Program-made: the position numbers and the translations under genes | Notes under the pieces: model-generated | Databases searched by the model: none | Seen by the model: the letters and a program-made list of their open reading frames with translations, nothing else | What the model was told of the DNA's origin: nothing | Part shown: in pieces, positions 47,171 to 57,171 of the stretch | How positions within the stretch are numbered: position 1 is the stretch's first letter | Layout: each line of letters begins with the position of its first letter | Source: Rhexocercosporidium sp. MPI-PUGE-AT-0058 | Lineage: Eukaryota > Ascomycota > Leotiomycetes > Helotiales | Reading direction: 5' to 3' | Assembly (NCBI GenBank): GCA_020746875.1 | Contig: JAGTJL010000032.1 | Span: 124,001 to 188,000 of the forward strand | Length of the DNA stretch: 64,000 nt

Positions 47171-50100
47171 ATGGAGGCTGTGAGTCGCAACCAGAAGATT
47201 TGGGAGAAGAGTGACGTGCTCGCGCTGGTTGTATGGCTCGATTTCTGCAGACAGCGAGAAGACTGCCACTTCAAAGAAACGATTACGGACCATCTTTTCA
47301 GGTCGCAGAAGAAAACTTTCACCCTGAATCAAGTTCGAAGCAAACTGGGCACTATAGCGAGATCAAATGCCATGAGCAGTTTCGGGCAAAAGATTCCAAT
47401 TTTCAATGACATGATTTCCCAAGGATCCGCTGTTCTATTCCCACAGCTGCAGCATGCGTACGGCCTGTCGAAAGAAATAGTTGACCAAACTCTGAGGGAG
47501 CGCATCGCGAATCAGGTTCATGCAATCACCAAGAGCAGCAATGGTCAAAGTAATGCTGTAGGTCCACACTCTTAAGTTCCGAGGCACAAGCAAGAGATTA
47601 AGCACTAAACTGACGGCATACTTGTAGGAACAAAGCCGTGGCCCACGAATATCAACAAAGTCAAACACCATAGCCTCATGGCCTCCTGAAGCGGACCATG
47701 GCATCAACCAGCAAGGCTTCCACCGTGCTTTCAGGCCCATTCACCCGAACGAGGAGGAGACAACGGGCATGAATGGGCGACCCCGTGGCAATAATGAAGT
47801 GGCAACAGAGGGCAACGACATCGTCAGCCTCAAGCTTCAATGGGAGAAAGAAGTCTGCGATCTTCTTGCAAAGAACCTTGAGCTACAGGGGAAGAATAAA
47901 AGACTCGATGACCTCCTCCTACTAGCTGAAAGCGCACGAAAGACGCGGCAAGAAGCTTCAAGGGATGACACGGAATCACTGATCAACAGTCACCTTAGAA
48001 TCTCTCATGACTATCGACAGCGAAACGAAGACTTGCGAAAACATGTTCAGAACTTTGCGGAGATCACAAATGTGCCTCGGTCCCTGCCCGAAGGAAAACT
48101 CGACGGCCTACTGCGCTCTATAAGCTCTGAGCTTGAGTCTATGCTGCACGGTACCAATTGTTTTAAACTAGAAGCTATCTCAGCAGGCTACGATCTAAAA
48201 CAACTCGTTGATTCTTGTCGAACAATTTTTGATGGAACTGTATCTTCAGAATCACATTTGGAAGTTTGTGTCTCTGAGTACGGACTTTCTGCGACAGTGA
48301 GGACTCTTTCATTGGCAGCATTGCGAGACTGGGTCTTCGCTACTGACTTCCCAAACTACGGCACCGACGGCATAGCACCATCACTATTAAAGTCCTACAG
48401 GAGCATTGCTCACGATATTGGTTGGTTCTTCTCATTCTTTAAGCTGCGTATTCTTTCAGACCTAACAAACCGTAGGTGGCTGGAAACTCTTGCGAAATTA
48501 CGAAGTCGCCGCATATTCTCAACTGTTGGAGAGTGGTGAGTTCAGTGAGATGCTATTGCCTCGGAAAGCAAATCAACTCGCCAATCGTCTAGTCCAGGCA
48601 CTCGACCCTGTTATGAGGTCCAAGTCTGTCGAGGCAAATCAGCAACCCTATACTCAAAGGGATGTCGAAGACTTGCATTTTCGGTTGGTTGAAATGTTCC
48701 AAGCTGGCTTAACCCTTAAAGCAGATACGGTTATTACCGACCACCGGTATTTATTCATCGTGCATCCTCTTGGGATTCCGTTTGAAGTACTTGCACATGA
48801 CAGTCACACCTCGAACCATTTGGGATCGAATGCTGTGAGCAGCACCGCAGCCGGGTCTTGGTTGCATGCCTCGTTCAAAGTCTATGGGCCCGGAAATCCC
48901 AACATGCTTGACTCATGTGCAGACGCCATCATTCAGACAACGAACTTTTTATCAAATGAGGAAGGACTAGATATGAGTGAGTGTATTCTGGAAACGCCTA
49001 TTGTAGCCAGAAAATCTGAACGGCCTTCCGTCAAGCCAAGACCACCGCCGTCACTTAAAAAGAGGCCATCGCCAACCGATTTCGAGACACCAAGTTGTGA
49101 TATACAAGGGCTAAATTCTTCGCAACTAACGGTAAATGTACCGTATAACACAACTCTCAGTTTCAGTCAAGCTAGCGGGGAAGAAGTCTCGGCAGTAGTT
49201 TGTGTTGAATGTGGGAAACGGTTGGCTAACAAGGGTTCCTGCGAAAGGCACATGGAAAAGAGTAAGTCTTGCTGTTTAAAGTATGAAAGATTCTAAGATT
49301 AACCATTTCCCAGAATCATGCAACCGATGCAAGAGTTGTAGAGAAACCTTTGGCGGAGAAGACTACAAATCGAAGTTGATGAGCCATCTTCAAAATGCGC
49401 ATCCTGATTGTACAGATGCCAAGGGACAGCTCCGGAGGCTACTGGAAGGGCTCTCACTGGTCTGTGACCAATGTCCGAAGAAGTTCACCTCATCCAAAAA
49501 TCTTCACATCCATCAAGGTAAAATACACAAGCAAGATTACATCGGCCGCCCAGGTCGGAGAGTACTACAAGATCCAGGCCGAGCTGAAGACACCGTGGAG
49601 CATAATTCGGAATCTACATCTCTCCAGTTGCCGGTTGACAGACAAAGCCCAACTTGTAGACGCACGTTTGGAACCATAAAAGCTGTGAAAAGTCACCACT
49701 TTCGAACTCACCGTGAGTCGTTGGTTTTGGATGGGCAATTGACAAGCTCTGCTGTCGTTGAATCCTCATCTTCGATCCCTCTCGAGAATCACTGCGCAGC
49801 AGGGACACTCATCCATTCTCGATCAGCAACTGTAGAAGCAGATTCTCGTCCGAAAGGCCGGGATGCTGGCCAGTCCACATCAAATATTGCGTCCGATGGA
49901 CAAGACCTCAGCCCCGACGCGATGGTCAACGATTCGCTATCAAGCTCTAGCTACGATAGAGAAAGGGAGGTGCGGGAATTTCGCAGTCGAGGACACTCAG
50001 AGGAGCTCCAAGGTGATCGCGAAGGAGGGAACAACGCCCAAAGTCAGGACATGGATGACTCAACGGCTCCCAACAAAATTCATGAAAGGTCTATCACAAT

Positions 50101-50880
50101 CCAAGGTGGAAGCCTTACATTCGACTCTTCGCAACAAAGGGAGACAATTGGGGAGTCGAGACCTAGATGTCCAGAATGTAATCAAAAATTTCATCTTGGC
50201 TGGCAACTTCGAGCACATATCGAAGAAATTCATACAACCAAGGCGCCTTCCAAATTTTACTGCCAGGCGTGTTCAAAGCCATTTGGCTCTCCGTACAAAC
50301 TGAAGAGGCACATGCTGAGCAATAGCCGTAAGTGTAGACCTCTTTTTCTTTTTGGAACGCGACTTAACTAATCAATGCAGATCACAACATAGAACATCCT
50401 TCCCAAGTCGATTTACAGTCACAATCACCAAGCTCGAAACGAAAGGCAGCAGTTGACGATGACATTGGCACGATCGAGACCAAGAAGAAAGATGAGGGCT
50501 TAGGAAAAGATAGACCGAGGGGCGCAAGTACCGGCTCCAAAAAAGTAAAAAGAGTAGACAAAGAGTTCCGACGGGAGCCTACGCCACCTTCACGTCACGT
50601 TGAGAGGATGATTGCTGCGGTTGCCAAAGCGAACAAGAATTTCATTGCAATCACCAGCTCTGAACCTCGACAGGTGGCCGAAAGTACAGGTCGTACTGCA
50701 CCTGAAGACACTGGAAGTCCGGAGACTACTCTTCCTGAGAGACAGACTACCACTGGGACAAGCGGGGGAGGTGTTTCAAAGATGATCCGAGATTCGCGAC
50801 GTACTGGCCGAACCCAGTCGACAACACTTTTCAACAACTTTTCTGTTGAAATACCACCGTCCAGTCAACAATCAGAGTAG
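47171..50880 (+). CDS. Large multi-C2H2 zinc-finger protein, 1159 aa
   Basis: Unknown nuclear protein with scattered C2H2 fingers. Exons 47171-47557, 47628-48420, 48476-49261, 49314-50327 and 50381-50880 sum to exactly 1160 codons. The N-terminal 70 residues (KIWEKSDVLALVVWLDF, then VRSKLGTIARSNAMSS) look like a helical DNA- or protein-binding module. A coiled-coil stretch (LQWEKEVCDLLAKNLELQGK) and a conserved middle domain (GGWKLLRNYEVAAYSQLLE, then LPRKANQLANRLVQALDPV) follow. Fingers include CVECGKRLANKGSCERHMEK, CDQCPKKFTSSKNLHIHQGK with paired H, CPECNQKFHLGWQLRAHIEE, and CQACSKPFGSPYKLKRHMLS. The C-terminus is basic and disordered with KR-rich patches that fit nuclear import. A partial paralogue lies at 62330-64000 on the other strand. 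It shares the Hsp70-like gene's intergenic region. Confidence 0.8.
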
Positions 50881-52364
50881 CTGGGTGTATCTGAGTAGAA
50901 GACATAGAAAAACGGCGCATCTAGCTCGTAGGCTGAGTTTGGAAGGTAGAATGTATTGCGATTCGTCGTTCAGTTCACTTGAATGTAAGAGTCGAGGGCG
51001 GAGTCGGTGTGTGAAGTTGGATTTGGATTTAAACACACCAAGCGAGAAATCAATCAATTACATCAACTAAATTAGTTGGCGCATTTCAGCAAGATATTAA
51101 GAGACCATTATATTTCTGGAATTGAAATCCGGTGACCAACTGTGACTTCGAAAATCAAACGTCACTTCAAAGAGTTTCAAATACAAACCCGTAGGGAAGT
51201 GGCTTCCAACCATACACTGCTAGCACTGGTGTATCTTTTCTCAAGTATTCGGCAACCCCAAGAAAGAAACTTGACTCGTGGATTCAGAGGCTAGGAGCTA
51301 GGTCAACTTACGTGCCGTGGTCATCGAGTTCACACCCAGAGAAAAAAAGTGCCCCCAAAATATGGCCTCGGACAGTCAAGTCTGCTCTCTCGACGCTGAC
51401 CGGTTTCCCGGAATCAGCTTTGCAGATGGGAAGGTGTGGTACAGGGGCTGCTGGGAGTACAGGGGTCAGAACGCAACGCTAATGCAGTGCTCACGCAGTG
51501 GCTTTTTCAGATCCTTAAAGAGCAAACATCGCCAGAATCCCAGTAGACGTTTTTCTTCCTATTCGGGACGCTTGCCTGAAGGATGGCTTGCGGGGATCTC
51601 GGTGAGAATTGTATGGTCTTCAGCCACATGGTTCTATTACGCCCGAGAGATTGTGGTGAGAAACACGGTTGGTCCCGTTTTTCTTACAATGAAACTCGAG
51701 ATAGGATTTGTGGCTTTGTGTGGCGTTGTGGAGGAACCCTATTTGATGAGATCATGCCACAGAATTCCGTAGCAGCCAGAACTGATCACCATCGATGTCT
51801 GCCACGATCTCTGTCGTTTATGCTTCTGAAGCAAACGTGTCGAGTACCAGCACTACCAGCATCTGTAAGATTAAAGCAGTGTGGCACCTCTACTATATAT
51901 TGAAAGAGGCTGTAGCGCTGTATTTGTTTTCAGGGTCAAACGTAGTCCCCAGCTTTTGCCCCTTTTTCCCTTACCATTAAAAATTTGTGATTACAGCTTC
52001 TGAGGTGAGCTGATAACTTTAGATACTCTGCTATACATTTCCATTGACTTCTCTTACAAAGCACCAGTATTTGAGGAGGGGGTAATAATTCCAGTTAGTG
52101 ATAGTATTGAGAAACTTGCCCGCTAGACCGAATGCCTAATCAATTCACTTCTTCAAATTTGGTTGAATCGAACGCTTGGTAACAGTTCACGATAGAAAAT
52201 ACATCAAATATTAATCCGAACCGATTTCATTTTACTACGTAGTCATGACATGTAAATAAAAACGAAAAAACAAAAGTCTCCATTTCTCATGAAACAAAAA
52301 CATTGCCTTTGCACACTTACACACGCCAGACAGTACCCGGCTTGCATACAGCTGCAATGCTGAT

Positions 52365-52532
52365 TTATCCTGGCTTCATGAGTTTACCACCGTCACTTGC
52401 TGGATACATTGCCACATACTTCAAGTCTTTTCCCTCAACAATGAGTGCAATCGTACGCGGCTTAGTGGTGAGGCTTACCTCGTACCACACCGTCTGCGTC
52501 AGCCTCTGGATGGTACGGGGTACTGCCATCAT
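52365..52532 (-). CDS. Possible small protein or terminal exon, 55 aa
   Basis: An open frame starts MMAVPRTIQRLTQTVWYEV and ends ASDGGKLMKPG before TAA. Strand-like alternation (TKPRTIALIVEGKDLKYVAM) gives it a protein-like look. It could be the last exon of a longer gene, or chance. No family recognised. Confidence 0.25.
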   Translation of the reverse strand: MMAVPRTIQRLTQTVWYEVSLTTKPRTIALIVEGKDLKYVAMYPASDGGKLMKPG

Positions 52533-53028
52533 CTTTCAGAAAAGCCATACCAACTACCAGTCGTCAGGCTTCTTGAACACATTTAAGCGCAGTTAGCATC
52601 TTTCAACACTACATTCGTAACTACTAAGTTATTACACACCTGCGTCCATAGCATGACTCACAGCGTATTATGACTTAGTTCCGACGCAGTCATTCACATA
52701 TAACGTTTCTCTGCAAATGAACCTCTTTTAGATAACTGTAAGTTCAGTCCAATTTTCATCACTTCCTCTCCGAGGTTGAACACTTCATAGAAGTGCACTA
52801 TCATCGTCCAGAAGGCTGAATCAGCGTCAAGGTAAATATTCACTGCCTTAGCATCTAAAGACTTATCATCAAGGCTCCTCTGCTCTACCTCGAAGTCTCC
52901 AGAATACAGTAGGCGCTGCTCCTCGCCTAATACCGCCGCTTTCGACCACAAGTTTGGAGAACCAGACTCTTTCATGTCCCGATTTGCAGCGATTATTTGT
53001 ATTCTTGGGTTTTGGTGGATTGGAAACT

Positions 53029-53040
53029 GGGGGGGGGGGG
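53029..53040. repeat. Homopolymer run of 12 G
   Basis: Twelve consecutive G in gene-poor DNA, 117 bp from a longer G run. Length is prone to assembly error. Confidence 0.9.
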
Positions 53041-53156
53041 ATAAATTGATGGTTTATACGGATGGATGTCAAAACGAAGGCTGAGGCAAGCGAGCTGTCT
53101 CTCGAGGCGAGATCCATTGCCTCTGTAACGACTTATTGGAAACTGTTTTCCTTTTT

Positions 53157-53177
53157 GGGGGGGGGGGGGGGGGGGGG
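53157..53177. repeat. Homopolymer run of about 21 G
   Basis: About 21 consecutive G followed by CGG. Potential for quadruplex or triplex structure. Length is prone to sequencing error. Confidence 0.9.
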
Positions 53178-53621
53178 CGGCTACTCGAGCAAGATATTTT
53201 ACACTCACTCTAGTGAAGACGCTCCCAAAATTCATGTGCGATTATATCAAGTCCATCACCAGTGAAGCTCGAATCCGATAATAAACATCATCTTTTCTAG
53301 TCGCTAAAGCCGCCGTATTTTGAAGGATCTATCAAGGCCAGCATATAGGCCTTTGTGTAATCTTAACTGCTTCCACAATTGTTCTCCAAAAGTACCGGGG
53401 AATCATGATATCCGGGCTTGTAGACATGCCTAGAGCTGGGTATCAAACTCGCTTGCTGCGGATTTCCGAGTGTGATGACTTGCTCTCGGAAATGTCTATA
53501 TTCCGACGAACAAAGGCCTTGACACGGCACAACTAAAAAGATGAAAATAATATAAAGTGGCTCAAATCTATCAATTTCAAAGACCATTCTCTCATCTCTC
53601 CCTATTGCAACATTCATCGCC

Positions 53622-54902
53622 ATGCGTGTCCTCATTAGCGGGTCCGGTATCGCCGGCCCAACATTGGCATTCTTTCTCTCCAAAACCAACGCCAAAATAA
53701 CCGTAGTCGAAAATGCACCCACCATCCTGCCTCATGGCCAAAATGTCGATATCCAAGGCAGTGCTGTCAAGCTGATCAATAAAATGGGATTGATGGACGA
53801 AGTGCGACGGCACAACACCACGGAGAAAGGCACGCAATTCATCGATTCGAAGGGTCGGCCATTCGCACCGCTTCCGGTGAAGGAAGGCAGCCGTACGAGT
53901 TTGACTTCAGAGTTTGAGATCCTGAGGGGAGACTTAGCGAAGATTCTACATGAGGCGACGAAAGATCTGGGGAATGTGGAGTATTTGTTTGGGACCACAA
54001 TTAAGAGGGTTTTGTCGAATGATGGGGATGTTGTCAAGGTGGAACTCAGTGATGGCGATGTCCGCGAATATGACTTGTTGGTTGCAAGCGATGGCGCGTG
54101 GTCGAAAGTACGGAAACAGTGTTTCCCTCCTGATGCTCTGACGGTGGTTGACAAGGCCATGTATGTTGCCTATTTCACCATTCCACGTCAACCAGAGGAT
54201 AACGACTGGTGGAACATCTATTGGGGTCTCGGATCTCGCATTATTTCCACGCGGCCGGATCCATATGGCACGATCAGAGTGCTGTTATCTTACATGCCAG
54301 GCACGGAGGCTCAAAAGAAGGTATGGCAGGATGCAGCGAGGAGTGGTCGGCAGACACAGCAGGAACTCCTGAGGAAAGAATTTGCCGATGCGGGTTGGCA
54401 GGCAGAGAGGTTTCTGGGTGCGATGAATCGGGCGCCAGATTTTTACTTTCAGGATATCAAGCAGATCAGACTAGCTCAGTGGTCGATTTCTCGAGTCGTA
54501 TGCGTGGGAGACACGGCTTATGCACCAACGCCGCTGACGGGGATGGGGACTTCACTGGCTATCACGGGAGCGTATGTGCTTGCTGGCGAGTTGAGCAAGC
54601 TGTCTCCTGCTGAACATCCAGCAAGAGCCCTCGAGGCTTATGATGCGGTCTTCCGACCGTTCGTTGACCAGATGCAACACATACCATTCTTGATTCCGAG
54701 TGTTGCGCATCCTTCTTCAGCATTGAAAAGGTGGTTGGTACAGAGTTCTATGGCAGGTGTTGCGAGGCTCGCGGCCATACCTTGGTTGCAGAGTAGCTTT
54801 AAAGAGAATGCCAAGGAGATGGAGGACGACTTTACGTTACCGGTCTATCCTGTCTTCGAGGAGGGTGAGAACGCAAGGATAGATGTTAAGTTGAAGAAGT
54901 AA
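53622..54902 (+). CDS. FAD-dependent aromatic monooxygenase-like protein, 426 aa
   Basis: Probable group A flavin monooxygenase of the PHBH / TetX-like fold, using NAD(P)H and O2 to hydroxylate a small substrate. Single exon, start MRVLISGSGIAGPTLAFFLS. GxGxxG (GSGIAGP) binds ADP of FAD. DG in LLVASDGAWSKVRKQ is the second nucleotide motif (usual DG...RS/K). VVCVGDTAYAPTPLTGMGTS is the GD motif that binds FAD ribityl. N-terminal Rossmann, central substrate domain and C-terminal helices are all present, and length is typical. Ring hydroxylation or secondary-metabolite tailoring is inferred. There is no cluster of biosynthetic genes around it, so the substrate cannot be guessed. The next gene (aprataxin) is about 0.8 kb downstream on the same strand. 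Confidence 0.88.
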   Translation: MRVLISGSGIAGPTLAFFLSKTNAKITVVENAPTILPHGQNVDIQGSAVKLINKMGLMDEVRRHNTTEKGTQFIDSKGRPFAPLPVKEGSRTSLTSEFEILRGDLAKILHEATKDLGNVEYLFGTTIKRVLSNDGDVVKVELSDGDVREYDLLVASDGAWSKVRKQCFPPDALTVVDKAMYVAYFTIPRQPEDNDWWNIYWGLGSRIISTRPDPYGTIRVLLSYMPGTEAQKKVWQDAARSGRQTQQELLRKEFADAGWQAERFLGAMNRAPDFYFQDIKQIRLAQWSISRVVCVGDTAYAPTPLTGMGTSLAITGAYVLAGELSKLSPAEHPARALEAYDAVFRPFVDQMQHIPFLIPSVAHPSSALKRWLVQSSMAGVARLAAIPWLQSSFKENAKEMEDDFTLPVYPVFEEGENARIDVKLKK

Positions 54903-55678
54903 AGTGAGATAGATTTCGGATTCGATTGGGTTTAAATTTATGTTTAGGTCCATTGTTGGCTGTCAAGGTGTCATGGGATTGAGAGACTTGCGACAGATAC
55001 GGAGAGAGGAGCTTCAGCAAATGCATCATCTTATTTCTCCTTCAATTTAAAGGTTGGCCTCGCAGTTCTGATATCAACATGCACAATACAACCGCGATTG
55101 AAGTTTCAAATCTCTTACCCCAGGTCAGCCTGCTTCCCAGCCTCAACTATATCCTGACTGGTCTTCTATAGCCTGTCAAACATAGCCCCCCCACACATAA
55201 TATTGAGGTCACGTTCGCTCCTTTTAGCCCCTCATTTGAAGTTCCACGTCTGCATCTCCACCTACGCATTCACATTCTTATACATCACATGATCAACATG
55301 ATTCTGGATTGACAGCTGTGAATTTTTATTTAATTTTTTTATCGCATTCGTCTCATTGTCTCAGTGTACGGCCGCTATCCCGAGAAACTTTGTCCTCACC
55401 CAGAGGAAAAATTTCTGAGCTAGTATTCACTCGCAATCCGTGAAGAACAACACGTCAACAAATGGTGAAAGTTTTAAGCGAGAGTGATGGAAAATAAGGG
55501 GGTGGCCAAGCCTAAGGGCTAAGTAACGGCAAAACTCCGGTTCTCGCCGCGAAACTGCCATATTGAATCCACCATCGCTCTGTGACTCCATCCCCTCAAC
55601 ACCTGCAGACTTCGCATCCATACATTGCCAATCCGGGAGAATACTGTTTACAACTTCGCCACAGACCCAGTAATCGAA
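54903..55678. other. Intergenic region / aprataxin promoter
   Basis: 776 bp with an AT-rich centre (about 55300-55350). No gene recognised. Confidence 0.55.
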
Positions 55679-56575
55679 ATGTCGAAAGAAGACAATCAAG
55701 ATGCTATTACGAAAGAGGAAATAGCAGGCACTGCGCCCTCAGCCTCGTCAGCCTTGCCGCCGCGCAACGCCTGTAAGTCTCCCACAATCCTCTCTTCCTT
55801 CTCTGCTAACCACGACACAGTCTCCGCACTCATGAGCAAACGAAAAGCCTCTTCAGCCTCTCCCTCTCCCTCAACTTCGAAAAAGCCCTACAACAAGAAC
55901 ACCCTCTCGCCACGCGACGGTCTCGGTGCCTACATCAACCACCCCGAGAAATACGACGCATCGCGCATAATCTTCCACGACGACAATTTCGTAGCAATCA
56001 ACGATTTGTATCCCAAGTCGAGCGTCCATGCGCTATTGCTCCCTCGCTCGCAGGAACATACTCTTCAGCATCCCTTTGATGCGTTCGAGGACGCGGAATT
56101 CCTGGTTAGCGTGCAGGAACAGGCTGCTAAGCTGAGGGATATAGTTGGAAAGGAACTGCAGCGACGGTATGGCAAATTCTCCAAGCAGGATATCCCGAGA
56201 GAAAGAGTCCTGAACGGCGAGGTTGAAATTGAGAGAGCGGAGGATATGCCGGTTGGGAGGGATTGGAATAAAGAGGTCAAGGTTGGGATCCATGCTCATC
56301 CGAGTATGAATCATCTACATATCCATGTGCTGAGTGTGGATCGGTATTCGGAGTGTCTGAAGCATAGGAAGCATTACAATAGTTTTGCGACGCCTTTCTT
56401 TGTGGAGCTGGCGGATTTCCCGTTGGCGAAGGATGATGTGAGAAGGCATCCGGGGAAGGAGGGGTACCTGTCGAGTGATCTGTTGTGCTGGAGGTGTCGG
56501 GCGAACTTTGGGAATAAGTTTGCTAGGTTGAAGGAGCATCTGAGAGAGGAATTTGAAGAGTGGAAGAAGGAGTGA
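55679..56575 (+). CDS. Aprataxin-like DNA-adenylate hydrolase (HNT3/APTX type), 282 aa
   Basis: Nuclear HIT-family enzyme that removes 5'-AMP from abortive DNA ligation ends. I start it at MSKEDNQDAITKEE (55679). An intron of 48 nt at 55773-55820 has GTAAGT donor, CTAAC branch point and CAG acceptor. It is a multiple of three with no in-frame stop, so its retention would keep the frame. The HIT motif is NHLHIHVLS (residues about 200-210) after GIHAHPSM. The C-terminal zinc finger begins CWRCRANFGNKFARLKEHL, with Cys-x2-Cys and His as in APTX. Basic N-terminal stretch KRKASSASPSPSTSKK fits nuclear import. Length fits fungal homologues. Confidence 0.9.
   Translation: MSKEDNQDAITKEEIAGTAPSASSALPPRNACKSPTILSSFSANHDTVSALMSKRKASSASPSPSTSKKPYNKNTLSPRDGLGAYINHPEKYDASRIIFHDDNFVAINDLYPKSSVHALLLPRSQEHTLQHPFDAFEDAEFLVSVQEQAAKLRDIVGKELQRRYGKFSKQDIPRERVLNGEVEIERAEDMPVGRDWNKEVKVGIHAHPSMNHLHIHVLSVDRYSECLKHRKHYNSFATPFFVELADFPLAKDDVRRHPGKEGYLSSDLLCWRCRANFGNKFARLKEHLREEFEEWKKE
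55773..55820 (+). other. 48-nt in-frame intron of the aprataxin gene
   Basis: GTAAGT donor, TGCTAAC branch point, CACAG acceptor. Length divisible by three with an open frame, so both spliced and retained forms would encode protein. Confidence 0.7.
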
Positions 56576-57171
56576 AGGGAAGATCCAGGCAGGCAGGTTA
56601 GGATTTGTCCAAGGCAGTGAATGAAGCTTGTTGTTTTTGCGTTTGGCATGGAGTTCAAGGGAATTATCGGGAGCGACCACATACATACATGAGATACCAG
56701 TCATAATTTCGATGACTTTAGAAGCAGCACAAACTGCCCCCAGCTTGTTTGGTTGCACCTCGGACAAATGTTCCAGGCATGGTGTTTTGACATATATTGT
56801 GACTGCAGCTTGGTGATGCCAACTGACTCGAATCCCCAGATTTTCACCAGATGTCATGACTCGCGTGCGGAACTATCACCGAACGCGCCCCTCCCTTACT
56901 TTCTCGAGGTCTTTCATTGGTGCCCTGGCCAAGCCCAGAATGCAGAATGACCCAGCCAGCCCAGTCAGGCGGCATGCGGCCGAGACCCTTCAAGTCGTCT
57001 GACCCCTCCTCCCCTCCAGTACATCTCAGTCTCAACCCACCTCCCCACATCAACGATATCTTCCCCGGATTTCCCTTGCTTTCTCTTCTAGACCAGATCT
57101 CATCATATCATATCATGACAGCGTAGCATTTGCATTTGCATTTGCATTCATCCAGCATTTTCTTCAGCGTC
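56576..57171. other. Intergenic region / rhamnosidase promoter
   Basis: Contains a hexanucleotide repeat just before the rhamnosidase start. No gene recognised. Confidence 0.5.
57126..57149. repeat. GCATTT hexanucleotide repeat
   Basis: Three GCATTT copies and one GCATTC lie 23-46 bp before the ATG at 57172, so probably inside the 5' leader of the rhamnosidase mRNA. Confidence 0.85.

Larger units (their letters stand above)
50881..53621. other. Gene-poor region with long G runs
   Basis: About 2.7 kb. It has G runs of 12 (53029-53040) and about 21 (53157-53177). A 56-codon minus-strand frame at 52365-52532 is listed separately. Frames at 51317-51903 and 52694-52975 look weakly protein-like but lack domains. 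Possibly degraded accessory DNA. Confidence 0.5.

Noticed and set aside
51317..51903. Frames of 151 and 106 codons, some Cys/Trp rich
   Set aside because: Sense cannot be joined across frames, and no family or splice pattern is visible.
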